Origin: Litoribacillus peritrichatus
GTDB taxonomy: Bacteria; Pseudomonadota; Gammaproteobacteria; Pseudomonadales; Litoribrevibacteraceae
Reading direction: 5' to 3'
Assembly (NCBI RefSeq): GCF_039537985.1
Contig: NZ_BAABBN010000012.1
Location: 434,001-498,000 of the forward strand
DNA length: 64,000 nucleotides
The notes beneath the pieces were generated by a model. It was not told the origin of the DNA, did no database searches, and worked only from the letters and a program-made list of their open reading frames with translations. A program made the translations under genes and the position numbers. Shown here piece after piece: positions 61,166 to 64,000 of the stretch; position 1 is the first letter of the stretch; the number at the start of each line of letters is the position of its first letter.

Positions 61166-63130
61166 ATGTTGAAACTACGTGTTCTATTTCTTGTCATTAT
61201 AACGTTTCTGCCAACGCAATTGTTGGCAAAACTCAACAGTACCCAACAAAATTACATTGATGCACTGGATGCATTAAATGAAGGCCAACTTGAAATTTTC
61301 GATAAGCTAAGCCACTCCTTATCCGACTATGTACTCAGTCCATACCTTGAATACGAACGTATCCGCTTTGATCAATACGAGGATACCAAAGCGATTCAGG
61401 CGTTTCTGAAAAAATATCCGGATCAATCACTTAGCCATCGACTAAAACTTGAATGGCTTCTCAGTTATTCCTCAAAAGGTCAATGGCAAAGTCTTCTCGA
61501 CAACTACGACAGCCAATTGTTTTCACGACAGTTGAAGTGCAATTACCTCAGAGCACTTTATAAAACAGGTAAAAAAACACAAGCACTGCAAGGCGCACGA
61601 GAAATGTGGGTGGTAGGTCGCTCTGCGCCCAAAGCCTGTGATCCCCTTTTCAAAGTTTGGCTGAAATCCAGTTATTTCAAGCAGGATTACGCCTATGAGC
61701 GTGTCAAGCTGGCACTAAAAAAAGGCAGAACGTCCTTAGCGAGCTACTCTTCTAATTTCCTGAAAGGAGATCAGAAAAAAGCCGCTAATATGATGATTTG
61801 GGCGCATAAAAATCCGGGCATTCTGTCCAGCACGAAGCGCTTCCCAAGCGCAAATCCTTACATGAAAGATGCAATCGTGCATGGTGTTAAACGCAGGATT
61901 CGAAGAAAACCAGATGCGGCTTTAGCCTATTGGAAAAAGCACAGAAACCGCTTTAATTTTGCACCAGCCACCATTCACCAGGTAGAACAAAGAATTTATC
62001 TCGGCCTGGCGCGTCAATACAATAAAAACGCATCTCAGCTGTTAGCCTCATTAAGTTCTGAATACGACTCAGAAAACATCCTTGAGTGGCAAATTCGCGT
62101 CAGTCTGCACAACCGTGATTGGCCATCGGTGTCTCGCTGGATTAATGAACTTGAAAAAACCGGCCAGATGGACGATGACTGGTATTACTGGAAATATAAA
62201 GCCGCATTAAAGCAAAACATCAAACCAAGTCAGGTCGAAAAACAGCAGTTTGTTAAACTTTCTAAAAAGCGTTCTTATTATGGATTTCTGGCCGCAGAAG
62301 TTCTCGGTAAGTCTCTGACTCTAACAAACGTACCGGTGCCGATCACGCAGGACACACACAAGCGCATCCAGAGTTTACCTGAAATAACGCGCGCAAAAGA
62401 GCTCTTAGCCATTGGCCATTCGACCAAAGCTCACCGCGAATGGCAGTTTGCGGTGAAAAAGCTGGATCAAAAAGGGCTGATGGCACTTGCACGGGTTGCT
62501 AATGATTGGGGTTGGCATAACAGAGCCATACGGGCGGTGATTGATGCAAACCACTGGAATGATTTATCCATACGATTCCCCATGCCTTATGAAAAATCTT
62601 TCGGCAAGGCCGCCACCAAAGTGCAATTACCCTCATCCTGGCTATTTGCCATCGCCCGACAGGAAAGTGCTTTCCTTGAGGATGCTAAGTCAAGCGCTGG
62701 CGCCAGAGGCCTCATGCAACTTATGCCTGCCACGGCGAAGCAGACCGCTCGAAAAATCGGTTTAAAAAGCAAAGGAAACTCCCTTTACGACCCTGAATTT
62801 AACATCAAACTGGGCTCCAGCTACCTTTCTATGATGCATGACCGCTTTAAACAAAACAGGGCCTTAGCTACCGCTGCTTACAACGCTGGTCCTCATCGTG
62901 TTGACCGCTGGATCAAATCTTCGGTTGCCCTGCCTATAGACGCCTGGATAGAAACAATCCCCTACGATGAAACACGTAGATACGTTAAGAATGTCTTGGC
63001 ATTCGATGCCATCTACCAATATAAATTAGGGGAAAAGAACCCAAAACTTTTCTATAACCATGAAAAGATATATCTAGGGAAACACAGCCAAAGCAGCCTT
63101 AAAACTCCCATCGTAGCTTCGTCTGATTAA
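61166..63130 (+). CDS. slt: Soluble lytic murein transglycosylase Slt
   Basis: A 654-residue periplasmic enzyme that cuts peptidoglycan between MurNAc and GlcNAc with formation of 1,6-anhydroMurNAc. It has a Sec signal peptide (LRVLFLVIITFLPTQLLAK, cut near residue 22), a long helical superhelix (about 25-460) and the C-terminal SLT domain with catalytic Glu500 in AIARQESAF, then SSAGARGLMQLMPATA, and AYNAGPHRVDRW. Length and order match E. coli Slt70. A hairpin terminator follows. Confidence 0.95.
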   Translation: MLKLRVLFLVIITFLPTQLLAKLNSTQQNYIDALDALNEGQLEIFDKLSHSLSDYVLSPYLEYERIRFDQYEDTKAIQAFLKKYPDQSLSHRLKLEWLLSYSSKGQWQSLLDNYDSQLFSRQLKCNYLRALYKTGKKTQALQGAREMWVVGRSAPKACDPLFKVWLKSSYFKQDYAYERVKLALKKGRTSLASYSSNFLKGDQKKAANMMIWAHKNPGILSSTKRFPSANPYMKDAIVHGVKRRIRRKPDAALAYWKKHRNRFNFAPATIHQVEQRIYLGLARQYNKNASQLLASLSSEYDSENILEWQIRVSLHNRDWPSVSRWINELEKTGQMDDDWYYWKYKAALKQNIKPSQVEKQQFVKLSKKRSYYGFLAAEVLGKSLTLTNVPVPITQDTHKRIQSLPEITRAKELLAIGHSTKAHREWQFAVKKLDQKGLMALARVANDWGWHNRAIRAVIDANHWNDLSIRFPMPYEKSFGKAATKVQLPSSWLFAIARQESAFLEDAKSSAGARGLMQLMPATAKQTARKIGLKSKGNSLYDPEFNIKLGSSYLSMMHDRFKQNRALATAAYNAGPHRVDRWIKSSVALPIDAWIETIPYDETRRYVKNVLAFDAIYQYKLGEKNPKLFYNHEKIYLGKHSQSSLKTPIVASSD

Positions 63131-63150
63131 GCAATTTATACACTACCAAC

Positions 63151-63183
63151 AAAAAAGCCTTAACTTAACGTTAAGGCTTTTTC
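63151..63183. terminator. Hairpin terminator between slt and the DUF4389 gene
   Basis: AAAGCCTTAA and TTAAGGCTTT pair across a seven-base loop, with A-run before and T-run after, so it is symmetric between the convergent genes. Confidence 0.9.
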
Positions 63184-63202
63184 GAGAAATCAAAAAGTTT
63201 GT

Positions 63203-63523
63203 TTAAGACTCTTCAGATTTATTTTCCGGTTCCAGCGTCTTAACAAGATCCTGCGAACCGGTAGGCCAATCAGAGAAAGGAAAAGGCTTCTCGTGGCTGT
63301 TATAGGTCAAATAGCGGTAGATTTGAAAGTAATAGCAACTAAGTCCATCCCCCACCTGTCGCAGTGTTTCATTGTCCTTATCGGTGATCGCATGAAACAA
63401 GTACTGTGCGAAAACAATAAGCAACAACACGATATCCAATACTTTGTATATAAACACAAATAACACCATAAACACCAAGCGTAATAGCTTCTGTTCAAGT
63501 TTTGCCTGATCATCAAAGTTCAT
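63203..63523 (-). CDS. DUF4389 family membrane protein
   Basis: A 106-residue protein of the DUF4389 family: a hydrophobic hairpin at about 14-45 (LVFMVLFVFIYKVLDIVLLLIVFAQYLF), then YFQIYRYLTYNSHEKPFPFSDWP, the family signature. Its start overlaps the gpsA stop by one base (TAATG), so translation is coupled. The gpsA-DUF4389 pairing is common in gammaproteobacteria; function unknown. Confidence 0.85.
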   Translation of the reverse strand: MNFDDQAKLEQKLLRLVFMVLFVFIYKVLDIVLLLIVFAQYLFHAITDKDNETLRQVGDGLSCYYFQIYRYLTYNSHEKPFPFSDWPTGSQDLVKTLEPENKSEES

Positions 63524-64000
63524 TACTGCGTACCATCCTTTAAAATAAATTCTACATCCTGTTTATGAGCGCCCAGCATCAGGCCTCTCGCCACTTCCTT
63601 GACTGTCGCACCTTCAAATAGAACCTTATAAAGACCGGTAACAAGCGGCATGTACACTTCCATTTCAATGGATTTATCACGAATGATTTTTAACGTGTTA
63701 ATCCCTTCAGCTACTTCACCTAACTCATCTACGGCCTGTTCTAAATTTTTGCCTTCGCCAATAGCAAAGCCCACTCGATAATTCCGACTCAATGGTGACA
63801 TACAAGTCACAATTAAGTCTCCCACCCCTGAAAGGCCAAGGAAGGTCATCGGGTTTGCCCCCAATTGAACAGCAAAACGGCTCATTTCAGCCAAACTGCG
63901 GGTAATCAGCATACTCTTGGTGTTTTCACCCAAACCAAGAGCCGCCGCCAACCCTGAAATAATAGCGTAGATATTCTTTAACGCACCACCAAGTTCTACA
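63523..64000 (-). CDS. gpsA: Glycerol-3-phosphate dehydrogenase [NAD(P)+], C-terminal part
   Basis: The 3' half of gpsA, running off the right edge; about 158 residues are visible, beginning VELGGALKNIYAIISGLAAALGLGENT. The catalytic-domain motifs TFLGLSGVGDLIVTC and SRNYRVGFAIGEG are present, and the end GLMLGAHKQDVEF is typical. The enzyme makes sn-glycerol 3-phosphate for phospholipids. The N-terminal cofactor-binding half and start lie outside the window. Confidence 0.95.
   Translation of the reverse strand, partial: VELGGALKNIYAIISGLAAALGLGENTKSMLITRSLAEMSRFAVQLGANPMTFLGLSGVGDLIVTCMSPLSRNYRVGFAIGEGKNLEQAVDELGEVAEGINTLKIIRDKSIEMEVYMPLVTGLYKVLFEGATVKEVARGLMLGAHKQDVEFILKDGTQ

Overview
The window is a piece of a marine-type gammaproteobacterial chromosome, close to the Pseudomonadales/Oceanospirillales group. 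The evidence is a string of gene blocks whose order I recall from Pseudomonas: queF, the YadG/YadH-type ABC pair and a PA2817-like gene; a tRNA Glu/Gly array; sagS, ospR, gpx, msrB, alaA, a PA2829-like gene and htpX (PA2824-PA2830); and aer, ccoNOQP, ccoGHIS, a SafE-type exporter and fnr/anr (PA1561-PA1544). Gene content is almost entirely chromosomal housekeeping and stress physiology. I see no phage, transposase, integrase, CRISPR array or recognisable defence operon. One assembly gap of 109 N lies in the tRNA array.

Layout. 1-2600 is an AT-rich accessory patch. An ADP-ribosylglycohydrolase gene and a lipoprotein gene sit between one intact and two broken copies of the 3' end of a GlxA-type regulator gene. 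2629-6506 holds that regulator, divergent from an acyl-CoA dehydrogenase and a crotonase. 6602-9816 holds a SUKH-fold protein, an unknown large membrane protein and a DEDDh exonuclease. 10124-15108 holds family II pyrophosphatase, a secreted lipase divergent from its dedicated foldase, and a TetR/short-chain dehydrogenase pair with two perfect operators between them. 15170-15428 holds tRNA-Ser(GGA) and a duplicate of its 3' end. 15551-21250 holds a nitroreductase, an Mpo1-like protein, a MASE2 adenylate cyclase, queF (overlapping the cyclase tail to tail) and an ABC-2 exporter. 21321-28782 holds two hybrid histidine kinases flanking the Glu-Gly tRNA array. 28790-33092 is an oxidative and envelope stress block (ospR, gpx, msrB, alaA, htpX). 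33248-46011 is mixed housekeeping: NAD-kinase-like protein, pdxB, WGR protein, rhlB, epmC, a MATE pump broken by an in-frame TGA, tusA, aer and others. 46221-56125 is the complete cbb3 oxidase structural and assembly locus with its regulator fnr. 56194-64000 holds ppnN, uspA, uup, slt and the 3' part of gpsA.

How the genes work together. The 46-56 kb region forms one physiological unit. CcoNOQP is the high-affinity terminal oxidase. CcoG, CcoH, CcoI and CcoS deliver copper and assemble the complex. The SafE-type protein with its His/Met-rich tail probably handles copper. Fnr/Anr senses oxygen and probably drives ccoN through an FNR-like site centred about 41.5 bp before the predicted start. 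Aer next door adds energy taxis. In the 28-33 kb block, a MarR-type redox sensor has a perfect 16-bp palindrome over the -10 of the gpx-ospR promoter, and htpX has a close match to a sigma-32 promoter.

The observations most worth a second look are: the three graded copies of the regulator 3' end around accessory genes; the TGA replacing a tryptophan codon in the MATE gene; the divergent lipase/foldase arrangement; the duplicated tRNA-Ser 3' end; the His/Met-rich tail in the cco cluster; and the SUKH/membrane-protein pair. None amounts to a proven new system. The accretion at the regulator 3' end is the best candidate for something undescribed.
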